A DNA stretch of 64,000 nt from JBBECJ01 sp963763325 (GCA_963763325.1 CAVXOL010000019.1:186001-250000), one strand, 5' to 3'. Shown: positions 47,165 through 56,681, counted from the stretch's first letter. The notes: generated from the sequence alone by a model not told the origin. Made by a program: numbers and translations.

Positions 47165-47217
47165 TCCCACCCCCACGTAGGCGCTGACCCTGGATCGGCG
47201 CCTACGCTGGGGTGGGA
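47165..47217. terminator. 20-nt-arm hairpin between converging genes
   Basis: 47165-47184 pairs with 47198-47217 apart from small bulges around a 13-nt loop. It contains CCACGTAGGCGC and GCGCCTACG. It lies between the LLM gene stop (47128) and the stop of the amidohydrolase (47242), so it can end both transcripts. Confidence 0.75.
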
Positions 47218-47241
47218 TCTCGCTGCCTGGGCAGACGCTAG

Positions 47242-48447
47242 CTACGCGACCTTGTCCACCATCACCTGGCCGGACTTCAGCACCATCTGGATGTCGCGGA
47301 GGGCGCCGATGTCGTCGGTGGCGTCGCCGCGGACGATCAGGACGTCGGCGCGCTTGCCGGCGGCGAGGGTGCCGAACTCGTCGGTACCGATCGCTTCGGC
47401 GGCGCGCGAGGTGGCGGTGACGATGGCGTCGCCGCGCTGAAGCCGATGTGCTCGACGAGCAGTTCGAGGTCGAGCTGGAAGTCGTCGAAGCCAGTCATCG
47501 TGACACCGGCGTCGTTGCCGGAGACGAACTTGACGCCGGAGTCGACCAGCTTGCGGAGGCTGTCGAGACGCTGATGACGGGTAGCGGTGAAGGGATTCTG
47601 GATGCCCTCCTCCTCCATCCACTGGCGGGCGCGCTCACCGACGCCGAGTGTTGGGCAGACGTAGATGCCGTTCTCAGCGATCTGGTCTGCGGCCCGCTGC
47701 TCGTAGCCAACGCCAGATCGGGACCATGAACGAGCAGTGCTCGATCGTGCGAACCTTCGAGGCGATCGCATTGTAGATACCGGGCGTGCCGTGGCAATGG
47801 GCGGCGACGTAGCGGCCAAGCCGTTCGGAGTCCTGGACGATCGCGATCATCTGAGCTTCGTCGAACTGCGCCTCGCGCGGGTTGGTGTTCGGCGTCAGCC
47901 CGCCGCCGGTCGCCATCACCTTGACGAAGTCGGCCCCGGCCTTGACCTGCTCGCGGACGGCGCGGCGGGCGTCCTCGACGGTGTCGCACTCGTTGCCGAA
48001 GAAGTAGCAGTGGCCGCCGGTCGAGGTCAGGACATCGCCGCTGGCCCAGACGTGCGGAGCCGTGATGAGCCCTTGCTTCGACGCCTCGCGGATTGAGAAG
48101 ACGATCGAGTTGAGCGTGCCGCAGTCGCGGATCGTCGTCACGCCGGACATGATCGCCTGCCGGGCGTGCTCAACGGCGCGCATCATCTTGATCTCGTAAG
48201 TGTCGTAGAGCGCGTCCTGCAGGCACTGGCGGCTGCCCGAGAGCGTCAGGTGGGTGTGCATGTTGATCAGCCCCGGCAGGATCGTCGCGTTGCCGAGGTC
48301 ACGCGCGTTGGCTCCGGCCGTGCCGAGGTCGGCCTTGCGGCCGATGTTCTTGATCGTGCCGTCCTCGATCTGAATGAACGCATCGCGAATCGGTTCGGCG
48401 CCGCTGCCGTCGAACAGCGTCGCCGCCGTCAGTGTCGTTACCGCCAC
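47242..48447 (-). CDS. Amidohydrolase (imidazolonepropionase/prolidase-like), two frameshifts
   Basis: About 400 residues. Metal site: LINMHTHLT (HxH); KVMATGGGLT with the Lys that is carboxylated in this superfamily; AAHCHG and TIEHCSF (His ligands); and SGNDAGV (Asp). The end (GTLAAGKRADVLIVRGD) closes the small beta-domain. Members hydrolyse Xaa-Pro or other N-acyl bonds. Frame changes lie near 47715 and 47445, with motifs intact on either side. GTG start at 48447, preceded by GAGGAGA; the frame up to 48501 has no such site. A hairpin follows the stop codon. Confidence 0.82.
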
Positions 48448-48557
48448 GTCTGTCTCCTCTTCTCCCCAAGGTTCCGGTTCGTCATGCCGGTATCGTCGCA
48501 CATGGATACGAAATCTGGTGCAGACTGTCTGGATCGAGCGACAGAGTTGACCGTTGC

Positions 48558-49491
48558 ATGCAGCAGGACGACAACGGGAGGACCGACGTGGACGACAGCT
48601 CGCAACCAGATCGACGGAGCGAACGTGGCCTGCTTGGCGACACGCCGTCGCGGGCGTATGGCGACAAGCTGGCGCTGTTCAATCGGTTTGCCGAGCCGGA
48701 GATTCGTCAGTTGATCGAAATGACCGGATTGCGGCGCGGTCAACGGGTGCTCGATGCCGGGTGTGGGGTCGGGCTCGCGACCGCCTGGTTTCGCGAGCGT
48801 GTCGGGGAGTCAGGGCTGGTCGTGGGGTGTGACCTGTCAGGGCCCCACCTGCAGATAGCGCGCGATCATGCTGCTCCTCGCGGCCACGGTGCAGCTTTCG
48901 TCCAATGCTGACGTCGCGACTCCGCCATTTCTGCCCGACACATTCGATCTGGTCTGGTGCGCGAACACAATCAATCATTTATCGGACCCGGTGGCCGGGA
49001 TCAGGCGTTTGGCCGGACACGCTGCGGCCGGAGGCCAGATCGCGCTCGTCCAAAGTGGGTTTCTGCCGGACATGTTCTTCGCCTGGGACGAGCGTTTGGA
49101 GCGGGCGGTCACCGGTGCGGTGCGGCAGTATTACCGCGACAAGTACAACCTTGACGAACGCGACGTGACTGGTATGCGCGGATTGATCGGTCTGGCTCAA
49201 CGATCGGGGCTTGCAGCGATAACGGTACAGACGGTCATCATCGAACGGACATCGCCGCTGTCCAACGCCGATCGGGAATACCTGCTGGAGGCCGTCTTCA
49301 ACGGCTACTGGGGAGATCGGCTGCGCCCGTATCTGGACGCGAACGACTGGTATGAAGTGCACCAGCTGTGCGATCCAGAGTCGGACGCGTTCTGTCTCGA
49401 CCGGCCGGATTTTCATCACGTGCAGACGCTGACGATGGTGATTGGGCAAATCGACGCGCAGCAGTCAAATGCGCTGTACATTCAACATTAA
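48558..49491 (+). CDS. Class I SAM-dependent methyltransferase (one frameshift)
   Basis: About 310 residues. SAM motif I RVLDAGCGVGLATAWF, the acidic end of strand two (GLVVGCDLS), then DTFDLVWCANTINHLSDP (motif with VWC.NTINHL) and RLAGHAAAGGQIALVQSGF. The change near 48885 joins ARDHAAP with ATVQLSSNADVATPPF, either one extra C or two lost bases. The C-terminal part is of a less common type (MRGLIGLAQRSGLAAITVQT). The substrate is unknown. Divergent from the amidohydrolase. Confidence 0.83.
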
Positions 49492-49603
49492 CGGATCGGT
49501 CGAGGAGACCGTAATGATGGCAGCTTATCCATGTCTCGGTTCTTCGGGCTGACAGCTCGCGCGTCCATCCATCCGCGACGCACGGAGAACAGGCGGTTCA
49601 CCA

Positions 49604-49957
49604 ATGCCGTCACCGATTCATCCGCCGCCGTTCGAATCGTTCACGCCCTTCCTCGCTGACGCCGCCTTCGTCTCCGTCGACGCCCAGCAGCGCAAGGGTC
49701 GCAGCATCATTCAGGCAAATGCGTTCACCGACCAGTTCTGCGAGGACGAGACACCTTGGAGCCTGACGCTCACCGGATTCAACGGGATCTTCACGGCCGG
49801 AAAGGTCCAGGTGCAGGCATTCGTTCAGGCGTGCACGTTCGTCTGCACGTTCACTGAGGGATCCGCCAGCGTTCAGTCGAAGGGCAAGAAACTGGAGTCA
49901 CGGCGGACTACACGTTCCAGCAAATCCACGTACCGCAATCGACGGTCCTCTCCTGAC
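49604..49957 (+). CDS. Small hypothetical protein, frame-disrupted
   Basis: The first 95 residues read SPIHPPPFESFTPFLADA, VSVDAQQRKGRSIIQANAF and SLTLTGFNGIFTAGKVQVQ, with three cysteines (QFCED, ACTFVC). In the first frame it stays open far beyond, but a shift near 49890 gives VTADYTFQQIHVPQSTVLS and a stop at 49957, more natural because it ends before the converging TrkH gene. No family recognised and no membrane segment. Confidence 0.4.
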
Positions 49958-49969
49958 TGCGGCACGCGG

Positions 49970-51412
49970 TCAGCCGATCCGGACCGGCTCCTCGGGGAAG
50001 CGATAGCGAACGGCGTGTTGGCGAATCTGGAGGGCGTAGACGACGGTCAGCGGGCCGAGGCGACCGAAGATCATCGTGATGCAGAGGATGAGCTTGGCGG
50101 GTTCGCTCAGGAGCGGCGTGATGCCGGTCGAGAGGCCGACCGTCGCGATCGCGCTCATTGCTTCGAAGAGCAGCGAGAGGAACGTGAAGTCGCTACCAGT
50201 GTAGTGCTGGGTGATCGTCAGCGCGAGCGTTGCGATGAAGTGGGCCAGGAACATCAACGCCACGACCGCCAGTGCACGAAAGACGAGCGCCGTTGGGATT
50301 CTGCGGCCAAAGACCTGCGGCTCCTGCTGGCCGCGAATCGTCGAGACGACGGCCAGGCCGATGACGCCGACCGTCGTCAGCTTGACGCCACCAGCGGTGG
50401 AGGCGGAGGCTCCGCCAATAAACATGATCGCAACCCAGCAGAAGAGGGTAATTGAGGTCAGGTCGGCGAAGTTGACCGTCGCGAAGCCGGCTGTCCGGGC
50501 GACGACACTCTGGAAGAGGCCAACCAGCGGTCGCTCGATGACGGGAACGTTCGCAAGCGTCTGGTTCCACTCCGCAGCAAGGAAGATGACCATGCCAGTT
50601 GCAATGACGGTCGCATTGGCGACCATGATGATCTTCGATTCGAGCGCAAGTGTCTTCCAGCGTCGCTTGGCGTTCAGATCGGCGAAGAAGACGAACGAGA
50701 GCGCACCGAACTGGACGAGGGCAATGACCGTCAGGTTGACGAGAATCGATTGCTGATAGCCAACCAGCGACATGAACCCGCCCTGGAGATCGAATCCGGC
50801 GTTGCAGAACGCAGAGATCGAGTGAAAGACCCCGTGCCAGAGAGCGATATGAACTGGGTGGTCGTCGGTAAAGCGCAGGAACAGGATCAACGCACCGATC
50901 GCTTCGACGACGAGGGTGAAGCGCGTGATACGGGCGGAGAGGCCGGCGGCTTCGCGCAGCGAGAGCGTCGGCGCGCCGTCCTGAAGGAGGAGCGTCTCGC
51001 GCAGGCCGGTCGTTCCGCCACGCTGGAGGATCCGCAGGACCAGGCTGGCGCCAACCATGAAGCCGAGGCCGCCAGCCTGGATCAGGATGAGGATGACGGC
51101 CTGCCCGAAGAAGCTCCAGTGGGTCTGGGTATCGACGACAACCAGGCCGGTGACACAAAAGGCCGAAACGGCTGTAAAGAGTGCATCGACGAAGTTGGTT
51201 GATTCGCCAGATCGCGATGCCCACGGTAATGACAAAAGACCAGCCGCGACGAACACGACGGCAACCAGGCCCAACGAGAAGAGTTTGGCGTGCCGGCGAG
51301 GACTTGGGACGCCCTGCCGTTCGAGGGCATGTGGGAGGTCGATCGTCCTGGACGCCTTGAAGCGGCGTCGGACGACACGATCCCCCGGCCGCCGGACGGG
51401 GGGCTGGCTCAT
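49970..51412 (-). CDS. TrkH/KtrB-family potassium channel subunit
   Basis: 480 residues with four repeats of helix-pore-helix. The four filter-like loops are SAFCVTGLVVVDTQTHW, SAFCNAGFDLQGGF, VARTAGFATVNF and SAIATVGLSTGIT, each with the central Gly that lines the K+ pore. The preceding gene is the regulatory TrkA/KtrA protein, overlapping by ATGA, so the two form the K+ uptake complex. A single RCK-domain partner points to a Ktr-like system, but I leave the exact name open. Membrane protein; no damage. Confidence 0.93.
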   Translation of the reverse strand: MSQPPVRRPGDRVVRRRFKASRTIDLPHALERQGVPSPRRHAKLFSLGLVAVVFVAAGLLSLPWASRSGESTNFVDALFTAVSAFCVTGLVVVDTQTHWSFFGQAVILILIQAGGLGFMVGASLVLRILQRGGTTGLRETLLLQDGAPTLSLREAAGLSARITRFTLVVEAIGALILFLRFTDDHPVHIALWHGVFHSISAFCNAGFDLQGGFMSLVGYQQSILVNLTVIALVQFGALSFVFFADLNAKRRWKTLALESKIIMVANATVIATGMVIFLAAEWNQTLANVPVIERPLVGLFQSVVARTAGFATVNFADLTSITLFCWVAIMFIGGASASTAGGVKLTTVGVIGLAVVSTIRGQQEPQVFGRRIPTALVFRALAVVALMFLAHFIATLALTITQHYTGSDFTFLSLLFEAMSAIATVGLSTGITPLLSEPAKLILCITMIFGRLGPLTVVYALQIRQHAVRYRFPEEPVRIG

Positions 51413-52098
51413 CGATCGAGCTTCCGCGACGGGTCCATGAAGGCGGAGAGATCGCTGTCGGGACCGACCAGTAGCAGCTCGTCACCCGGCTCGATCCGCT
51501 CCTCGTAGCTGGGCGAGATCAGCAGCTGACGGCGGCGCTTAATGAGCAGCAGATTGAGGTGTGAGAAGGTCGAGGTGCCAAGCTCGGCGATCGAGCGGCC
51601 AACAAAGTGATCGGGAGCAGTGACCTTGGCGACACCGGAGTTCTGAGTCAGCGAGATGTAGTCGCTGATATGGCGGACGGCCAGCGAATGGGCCAGCCGG
51701 CTGCCTGCCTCGGCCTCGGGGTAGATGACCTGGTCGGCGCCTATCCGGGCCAGCAGGTCGCCGTGCAACGTTGTGCGAGCCTTGGCGACGACCCAGCCGA
51801 CGTTGAGGCGCTTGAGGTTGAGGGTTGTCAGGACGCTGGCTTCCAGGTTCTCACCCTGTGCGACGACGGCAACATCGGAGCGGTCGACATTCAACGAACG
51901 CAGCAACTCCTCGTCGGTACCGTCGCCCTGGGCCGCCAGCGAGACGAAGTTGGCCATGTCGGCAACACGCCGTTCGGAGATGTCGATCGCGGTGACTTCG
52001 TAACCGAGGTCATGCAGGTTACGAGCCAGGCTGGTTCCGAAGCGCCCCAACCCGATGACTGTCACGCGTTCCGGTCGCCAGGCTTGGTCGCTGCTCAC
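51409..52098 (-). CDS. TrkA/KtrA-family regulatory subunit
   Basis: 229 residues. N-terminal RCK domain: RVTVIGLGRFGTSLARNLHD (dinucleotide site GxGxxG), EVTAIDISERRVADMANFVS, QGDGTDEELLRSLNV; C-terminal TrkA-C domain about 140-225 (PDHFVGRSIAELG, LLLIKRR, SPSYEERIEPGDELLLVGP). GTG at 52098 is preferred because GAAGGA lies 8 nt upstream; TTG at 52104 is too close. It binds ATP/ADP or NAD(H) and controls the TrkH/KtrB channel encoded next. Confidence 0.92.
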   Translation of the reverse strand: MSSDQAWRPERVTVIGLGRFGTSLARNLHDLGYEVTAIDISERRVADMANFVSLAAQGDGTDEELLRSLNVDRSDVAVVAQGENLEASVLTTLNLKRLNVGWVVAKARTTLHGDLLARIGADQVIYPEAEAGSRLAHSLAVRHISDYISLTQNSGVAKVTAPDHFVGRSIAELGTSTFSHLNLLLIKRRRQLLISPSYEERIEPGDELLLVGPDSDLSAFMDPSRKLDR

Positions 52099-52218
52099 GC
52101 ACAAAATCCTTCAGCTTGTCAGTCGGCCAGCTATCAGTCGGTGACAGTGTACGACGGACAGCAAGGCGAAGGGAGCATGAGCAATTGGGAGCGCGCAGGA
52201 ACGCCTGCCATCTGCAAA

Positions 52219-52239
52219 CTGACGGCTGACGGCTGACGG
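52219..52239. repeat. CCGTCAG x3 directly after a stop codon
   Basis: Three tandem heptamers abut the stop of the NarL-type regulator: minus strand TAG then CCGTCAG three times. In plus orientation, CTGACGG three times. The same word follows the stop at 21802. A weaker copy of the word lies at 52117-52145 (GTCAGTCGGCCAG). Confidence 0.75.
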
Positions 52240-52899
52240 CTAGACTGGCTGGGAGATCAGCCCGTGAGACATGGCGTAGATGGCGGCCTGGGTGCGGTCT
52301 TTGACGCTGAGCTTCTCGAAGAGGATCGAGAGGCGGTTCTTGACGGTGCTCTCGGCCAGTTCGAGGGTGCTGGCAATCTCCTTGTTGGAGAGGCCGCGCG
52401 CGACGAGGCGCAGGAGTTCCAACTCGCGGTCGGTCAGGCCCGATACGTTGGTTGGGGCGCGGACATCGGACATCTTGCGGAACTCGTCGAGCAGCTTGGC
52501 AACCAGTGACGGCTCAAGGATCGACTGACCGCGCGAGACGGCCCGAATGGCCTCAATGACGCGCGTCGAATCGCTGTTCTTGAGCAGGTAGCCGTTGGCT
52601 CCGGCGCGAATGGCACGAATGATGTGGGTGTCCTCGGCGAACATGGTCAGGATGATGATGCCGATATCGGGGTATTCCTCGCGCAGGCGAGCGGTCGCGA
52701 TGATGCCGTCCATGGCCGGCATCGAAATGTCGAGCAGAACGACGTCAGGGTGAAGTTGATCGACGAGGGCAATCGCTGAAGCACCGTCGCTGGCTTCGGC
52801 GACGACCTTGATGTCAAACTCCATCTCCAGCAGGTGCCGCAGCGCCTGTCGGAAGAGGACGTGGTCATCTGCGAGTATGACGGAGATTGCGCGAGCCAT
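52240..52899 (-). CDS. NarL/FixJ-family response regulator
   Basis: 219 residues: receiver domain (about 1-120) and LuxR HTH (about 145-205). Acidic residues D11-D12 (LADDH), phosphoacceptor D57 (PDVVLLDISMP, with the normal Pro), and K near 106 (YLLKNSD). HTH: LTDRELELLRLVARGLSNKE, IASTLELAESTVKNRLSIL. Typical activator/repressor phosphorylated by a histidine kinase, which is not in the window. ATG 52899 is chosen over 52932 because the receiver fold starts there. Lies upstream of the TrkA gene only by position; hence a separate transcript. Confidence 0.9.
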   Translation of the reverse strand: MARAISVILADDHVLFRQALRHLLEMEFDIKVVAEASDGASAIALVDQLHPDVVLLDISMPAMDGIIATARLREEYPDIGIIILTMFAEDTHIIRAIRAGANGYLLKNSDSTRVIEAIRAVSRGQSILEPSLVAKLLDEFRKMSDVRAPTNVSGLTDRELELLRLVARGLSNKEIASTLELAESTVKNRLSILFEKLSVKDRTQAAIYAMSHGLISQPV

Positions 52900-53082
52900 G
52901 CTGCCTGCTACTCTTCTGAAATCCTGTCCCAACTGGAACCAGATCGCGATCTGCTGGCTGTTGTCCGTGCCAAATCGTTCCTACAGGCATTGTAATCGGG
53001 CAGGTATCCAGTCGCGCATCACACGAAAGTCCCGAACCGACGCCATTGCGGCGTGCCAAAGATGAGTAATCGCGTCCTTCTC

Positions 53083-53127
53083 TATAATGGTGCGATTGTG
53101 TCTTCCTGTGATCGGTGATGGATCACC
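53083..53127 (+). promoter_or_regulatory. Possible promoter and operator of the sigma-factor gene
   Basis: TATAAT at 53083-53088 could be a -10 element; no good -35 is seen at 17 nt. A perfect dyad GGTGAT-GG-ATCACC follows at 53114-53127, 24 nt before the GTG start at 53151. Both lie in the untranslated stretch 52900-53150. Confidence 0.35.
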
Positions 53128-53150
53128 CCGGGGGATAAGGGGTACGGGCG

Positions 53151-53837
53151 GTGCTGTTCCTGTTCAGCCTTCGCCTGCGGCTCAGTGGTGGCCGTAGTGA
53201 AGACCAGCACGATGGTGAGCCGGACGCCGCGCTGATCGAGCGCGCGCGCGGTGGAGACCTATCCGCCTTCAACCAGCTCGTCGCCCGGCACGAACGAGCC
53301 GTCTTCAACGTCGCGCTGCGCTACATGCGCTCCCGCGAATTGGCCGAGGATGTTACCCAGGAAGCGTTCCTGCGTGCCTGGCGCTCGCTGGATACCTTCC
53401 GCAACGATGCCGGCGAGGGATTCAGGGCATGGCTGCTGCGGATCGCTTCCAACCGCGCGCTTGACGTCCTGCGGGCCAGAACACGCCGGCCGGCCGACTC
53501 GCTCGATAGCCGGCTCGACGACGACGAGAGTGCCTGGGAGCCAGAGGGGAAGGACGAAGCGCCGCTCGATTTTGCGGTCCGGGGCGACCTCGGAGCGCGG
53601 CTGGAGCAGGTGCTGGGGCAGATCCACCCCGACCAACGGCTCGTCGTCATTCTGAGCGATATCCACGGCCACGCCTACGACGAGATCGCCGAAATCGCCG
53701 GCGTGCCGATCGGGACCGTCAAGTCGCGCATCAATCGCGGACGGGCAAGGCTGCGCGAGTTGCTGCTGGCCGACGCCGATAGCAGGGAACTTCTGGGCGC
53801 CCACGCTCGTCTAGAGAGTGGTGACGGCCATGCATGA
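53151..53837 (+). CDS. ECF-type RNA polymerase sigma factor
   Basis: 228 residues. Region 2: DLSAFNQLVARHERAVFNVA, YMRSRELAEDVTQEAFLRAW. Region 4: LGQIHPDQRLVVILSDIHGH, YDEIAEIAGVPIGTVKSRIN, RGRARLREL. The order and spacing match ECF sigma factors. GTG 53151 has AAGGGG upstream. The next gene encodes a membrane protein with an anti-sigma zinc-finger motif, so the pair is a cell-surface stress-signalling unit. Confidence 0.93.
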   Translation: MLFLFSLRLRLSGGRSEDQHDGEPDAALIERARGGDLSAFNQLVARHERAVFNVALRYMRSRELAEDVTQEAFLRAWRSLDTFRNDAGEGFRAWLLRIASNRALDVLRARTRRPADSLDSRLDDDESAWEPEGKDEAPLDFAVRGDLGARLEQVLGQIHPDQRLVVILSDIHGHAYDEIAEIAGVPIGTVKSRINRGRARLRELLLADADSRELLGAHARLESGDGHA

Positions 53838-53907
53838 GCCGGAGCCGGGGCCAATGGTGGCCCGCAGATTCGATGCTGAATTGGGGAAAGGAGGCCGTTG
53901 ATGAGCG

Positions 53908-54999
53908 ATGACACGCGCGAGCGTTCGCCTGAGCGCTGCTCGCGACGCCTCCGCTCCTCCCAACGGCACTGACGGGGACCAGACCATGTTTCAACCCGAC
54001 GGACATCTCGCTGCTGAGATGGTGTCGGCCTGGCTAGACACACCAGACGACTTCAGCGAGCAGGACCGGCTCGCGATCGAGACGCACCTTGCTGGATGCG
54101 TGCAATGTACCCAGATTGCCGCCGATCTGACGGCGATTGTTCGCGCGTTCCAGGCACTTCCGCTGGTCGATGCGCCGCGCTCTTTCGCGCTGACACCGGA
54201 GATGGCAGGGCTGACGCGAACGCCGACGTTGCCTGTTTCACGGCTGGAAGAGCCGGCGAACGTGCATGAGCGCACGCTGGGGCGGGAACCTCGCCAGCCG
54301 ATGCCTGACTTCGGGCCGATGCTGTGGTACGAGCGCCAGATGAGCAGGCTGCGCTGGGCGACGGCGATCGCGACGTTGCTGTTCGTCTTCGTCTTCAGTG
54401 CCGATCTGCTCGGCAACATCGACACCAGCGGCGGCGATGACGACGATTCTGCGACGTTCGTCGAAGAACCGGCCACGACTGGTGGCGGGGCGCAAGAGTC
54501 TGCCTCCGGAGCCGAGGCAACAAGCACAACCTCAGCAGCCATGGCGGCACCCGCGGAAGAGGAGACAGCGGACGATGTCGCGCGCAATTCCGAGCAGGAG
54601 CCAACTCCGGCAGGCGCCGCTGAGGATGAAGCAGCCGGCAGCGGAGCGGCACCGACGGAGGCGGCGAGCGAAGTTCAGCCAGAACCGACGACGGCATCTG
54701 ACGACGGCGAAGCGGACGCAGAAGAGGCGGAGGAAGAGGCCGCTCCCGAATCCGCAGAAGTCGAGCCGACCGGCGACGATGCCGAGACGCTGGTGACGAT
54801 CGAGACGCCCGTTCCGGAGCCGACCGATCTGGCGCAGCAGTCAGACGAGACGATCGCTGCCTACAGCGGCGAGGACACGGCGGCGGAGAACCAGGAGAGC
54901 AGCACGCTCCACCTGATTGAACTGGCACTCATCATCACGATCGCCTGGCTGATCGTGGCGATGATCGCTCTACCGAGACTGCGGCGACCGTCGCGGTAG
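53908..54999 (+). CDS. Membrane anti-sigma factor with zinc-finger (zf-HC2) motif
   Basis: Up to 363 residues. The N-terminal part carries HLAGCVQC (H-x3-C-x2-C), the zinc-binding anti-sigma motif that holds ECF sigma factors. A membrane segment (WATAIATLLFVFVFSADLL, about 150) is followed by a very acidic, Ala/Glu/Pro/Thr-rich stretch (about 170-320) and a second hydrophobic segment near the end. Starts: ATG 53901 has the better ribosome site (GGAGG) but soon stops in its frame; ATG 53908 or 53986 (GGGGA upstream) give the real protein. It probably holds the sigma factor at the membrane until proteolysis or stress releases it. Confidence 0.82.
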   Translation: MTRASVRLSAARDASAPPNGTDGDQTMFQPDGHLAAEMVSAWLDTPDDFSEQDRLAIETHLAGCVQCTQIAADLTAIVRAFQALPLVDAPRSFALTPEMAGLTRTPTLPVSRLEEPANVHERTLGREPRQPMPDFGPMLWYERQMSRLRWATAIATLLFVFVFSADLLGNIDTSGGDDDDSATFVEEPATTGGGAQESASGAEATSTTSAAMAAPAEEETADDVARNSEQEPTPAGAAEDEAAGSGAAPTEAASEVQPEPTTASDDGEADAEEAEEEAAPESAEVEPTGDDAETLVTIETPVPEPTDLAQQSDETIAAYSGEDTAAENQESSTLHLIELALIITIAWLIVAMIALPRLRRPSR

Positions 55000-55042
55000 T
55001 AGTCCTCGTCGGCGTTCGATGTGTCGCGAACCTCTCCCCCAA

Positions 55043-55067
55043 CCCCCTCTCCGCGTCGGAGAGGGGG
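55043..55067 (+). terminator. Intrinsic terminator of the sigma/anti-sigma operon
   Basis: CCCCCTCTCCG pairs with CGGAGAGGGGG around CGT, followed by CTTTT. 11-bp perfect stem with T tail, 44 nt after the anti-sigma stop codon. The related stretch CCTCTCCCCC precedes it. Confidence 0.85.
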
Positions 55068-55109
55068 CTTTTGCTCACTGGTGTCCAACGCTCGCCTGGA
55101 CCTCCACCG

Positions 55110-56681
55110 TTATCTACCGAAATACCGATCCACCGCACGCACGTACGCCTGGGCAAAGGCTGTGATGGTGGCGTCGTCCTGGATGAGGGCGCGTTCGGTC
55201 GGGTTGGTCTCGAAGAGCGGTTCGACGAGGACGGCTGGGACGCCGGCCAGGCGGTTGCCCTCGAAGGCGAACGGGGCGCTATAGACGTTGCCGAGCGTCG
55301 CGAGGTGGCCGTAGGTCTTGCCGATCGTACCGTCCTCAGACGCGTTGGCGTAGGGTGGCTCATAGCCGCGCGAACGAAGGGCGGCCAGCAGCTCGTCGCG
55401 GATGATGACGGCCAAGCTGGCGTTCTGGGTGCCAGCATAGTCGCAGTAGTAGATCGTCAGGCCACGCGCATCCGGGTTGGACGAGCCGTTGTAATGGAGC
55501 GAGATGTAGAGGTCCGGCTCGAGTTGAAGAGCGCGCGTGGTATGGGCATAGCCCTGGTTGTAGCCGGGGTCCATGCTGCCTGCGTTGCCTGGCATCAGTG
55601 ACGGATCGCCGTAGAGGACAGTCTCGTTGTCGGGCCGGGTGAGGAAGACGGTGTAGCCAGCCATCTCCAGGGCAGCCTTCGTGGCAATCGCCGTCCGCAT
55701 CGTGTCCTGGTATTCGATGCCAAGCGCGCCGCCGTTCGTCCGGTCGTGGCCGGGGTCGAGGACGACGACTGGCGAATCGTCCGGTGGGGCGGGCGTTGGC
55801 TGGCTGTCGCCGTAGCGCCACTGGTAGTAGTGCCGGCCGACGTTCCCGGCCTCGACCTTCCAGCCCGAGGGATTATCGGGCGTGTAAGTCAGGCAGCGAC
55901 GCTCGAAGCACTGGATCAGGACGTTGGTGTAGATCCCATCCAACTTGACGATCGACCAGTACGCCTCGGTGATTGGAAACCCGGTCGCGTAGAACGGGTT
56001 GTCAAAGAGCGGGGCCGTTCGGAAAGCCGCGTCCTGATAGACGAGCGCACTGGAGTTCATGAAGGCCCAGAACGGCGACGCGATCTGGTGGTTGATGCCC
56101 TCGACCTGGACGCGATGGGCGGCCGTAACGCCGTAGGTCGCCAGGCCGGCATCGTCGGGCAGGATCCCGGCGCGTGTGATGCGCTGGGTGATGGCTGCGC
56201 CATCAGCGACTGGCGCGACGTTGAGGACATTCGCAAAGGTCCAGTAGGTTGGGCCGGTCGGATCGTCCGCATCACCGGCGACGTTGATAACCGCCGAGAG
56301 GCGCGGCTCGAACGTGTTGTTACCCAGTTGCAGGAGACCAGTAATGAGTTCCTTCGCCAGCAGGCCGTTCGTGACGTACCAGGAACTGCCGGGGCCGATG
56401 TCGGGATCGGTCGTGATCTCCATCCGTGACTTGTCGTAATACTGGACGAGCCGCTGGCCGTTCGGACCTTCGGCATATGGTTCGAGCAGGCCTGGCGTGA
56501 ACGCTTCCGGTCCCCACATCCAGGTCCGGTTCGCCAGCAAGTCGGAGACCGGGCGGTCAGTCCGTGCCCAGGTGCGGGCGAAGGCGCGGTTCCATGGGCC
56601 TTCGGCCTGGGTGGGTATGGCCAGCAATGGCAGGAACACGATGAGGAGAGCAACGGCAACGCGGATGGAACGGGCGTTCAT
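55110..56681 (-). CDS. Secreted N-acetylmuramoyl-L-alanine amidase with surface module
   Basis: 523 residues. Signal peptide (about 1-26). Module about 50-300: VQYYDKSRMEITTDPD, NGLLAKELITGLLQLG, GFPITEAYWSIVKLDG, QCFERRCLTYTPDNPSGWKV and GNVGRHYYQWRYG. Amidase_3 domain about 310-523: VVVLDPGHDRTNGGALG (GHG-type zinc His), the second ligand in ALEMAGYTVFLTR, SLHYNGSSN, and VEPLFETNPTERAL near the end with a catalytic Glu. It should cut the bond between MurNAc and the stem peptide. GAAGGA lies before ATG 56681. Converges with the sigma-factor operon. Confidence 0.85.
   Translation of the reverse strand: MNARSIRVAVALLIVFLPLLAIPTQAEGPWNRAFARTWARTDRPVSDLLANRTWMWGPEAFTPGLLEPYAEGPNGQRLVQYYDKSRMEITTDPDIGPGSSWYVTNGLLAKELITGLLQLGNNTFEPRLSAVINVAGDADDPTGPTYWTFANVLNVAPVADGAAITQRITRAGILPDDAGLATYGVTAAHRVQVEGINHQIASPFWAFMNSSALVYQDAAFRTAPLFDNPFYATGFPITEAYWSIVKLDGIYTNVLIQCFERRCLTYTPDNPSGWKVEAGNVGRHYYQWRYGDSQPTPAPPDDSPVVVLDPGHDRTNGGALGIEYQDTMRTAIATKAALEMAGYTVFLTRPDNETVLYGDPSLMPGNAGSMDPGYNQGYAHTTRALQLEPDLYISLHYNGSSNPDARGLTIYYCDYAGTQNASLAVIIRDELLAALRSRGYEPPYANASEDGTIGKTYGHLATLGNVYSAPFAFEGNRLAGVPAVLVEPLFETNPTERALIQDDATITAFAQAYVRAVDRYFGR

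Noticed and set aside
49604..50455. 283-residue plus-strand protein
   Set aside because: From about 49960 it lies opposite the TrkH gene, which is complete; only the first part may be coding.
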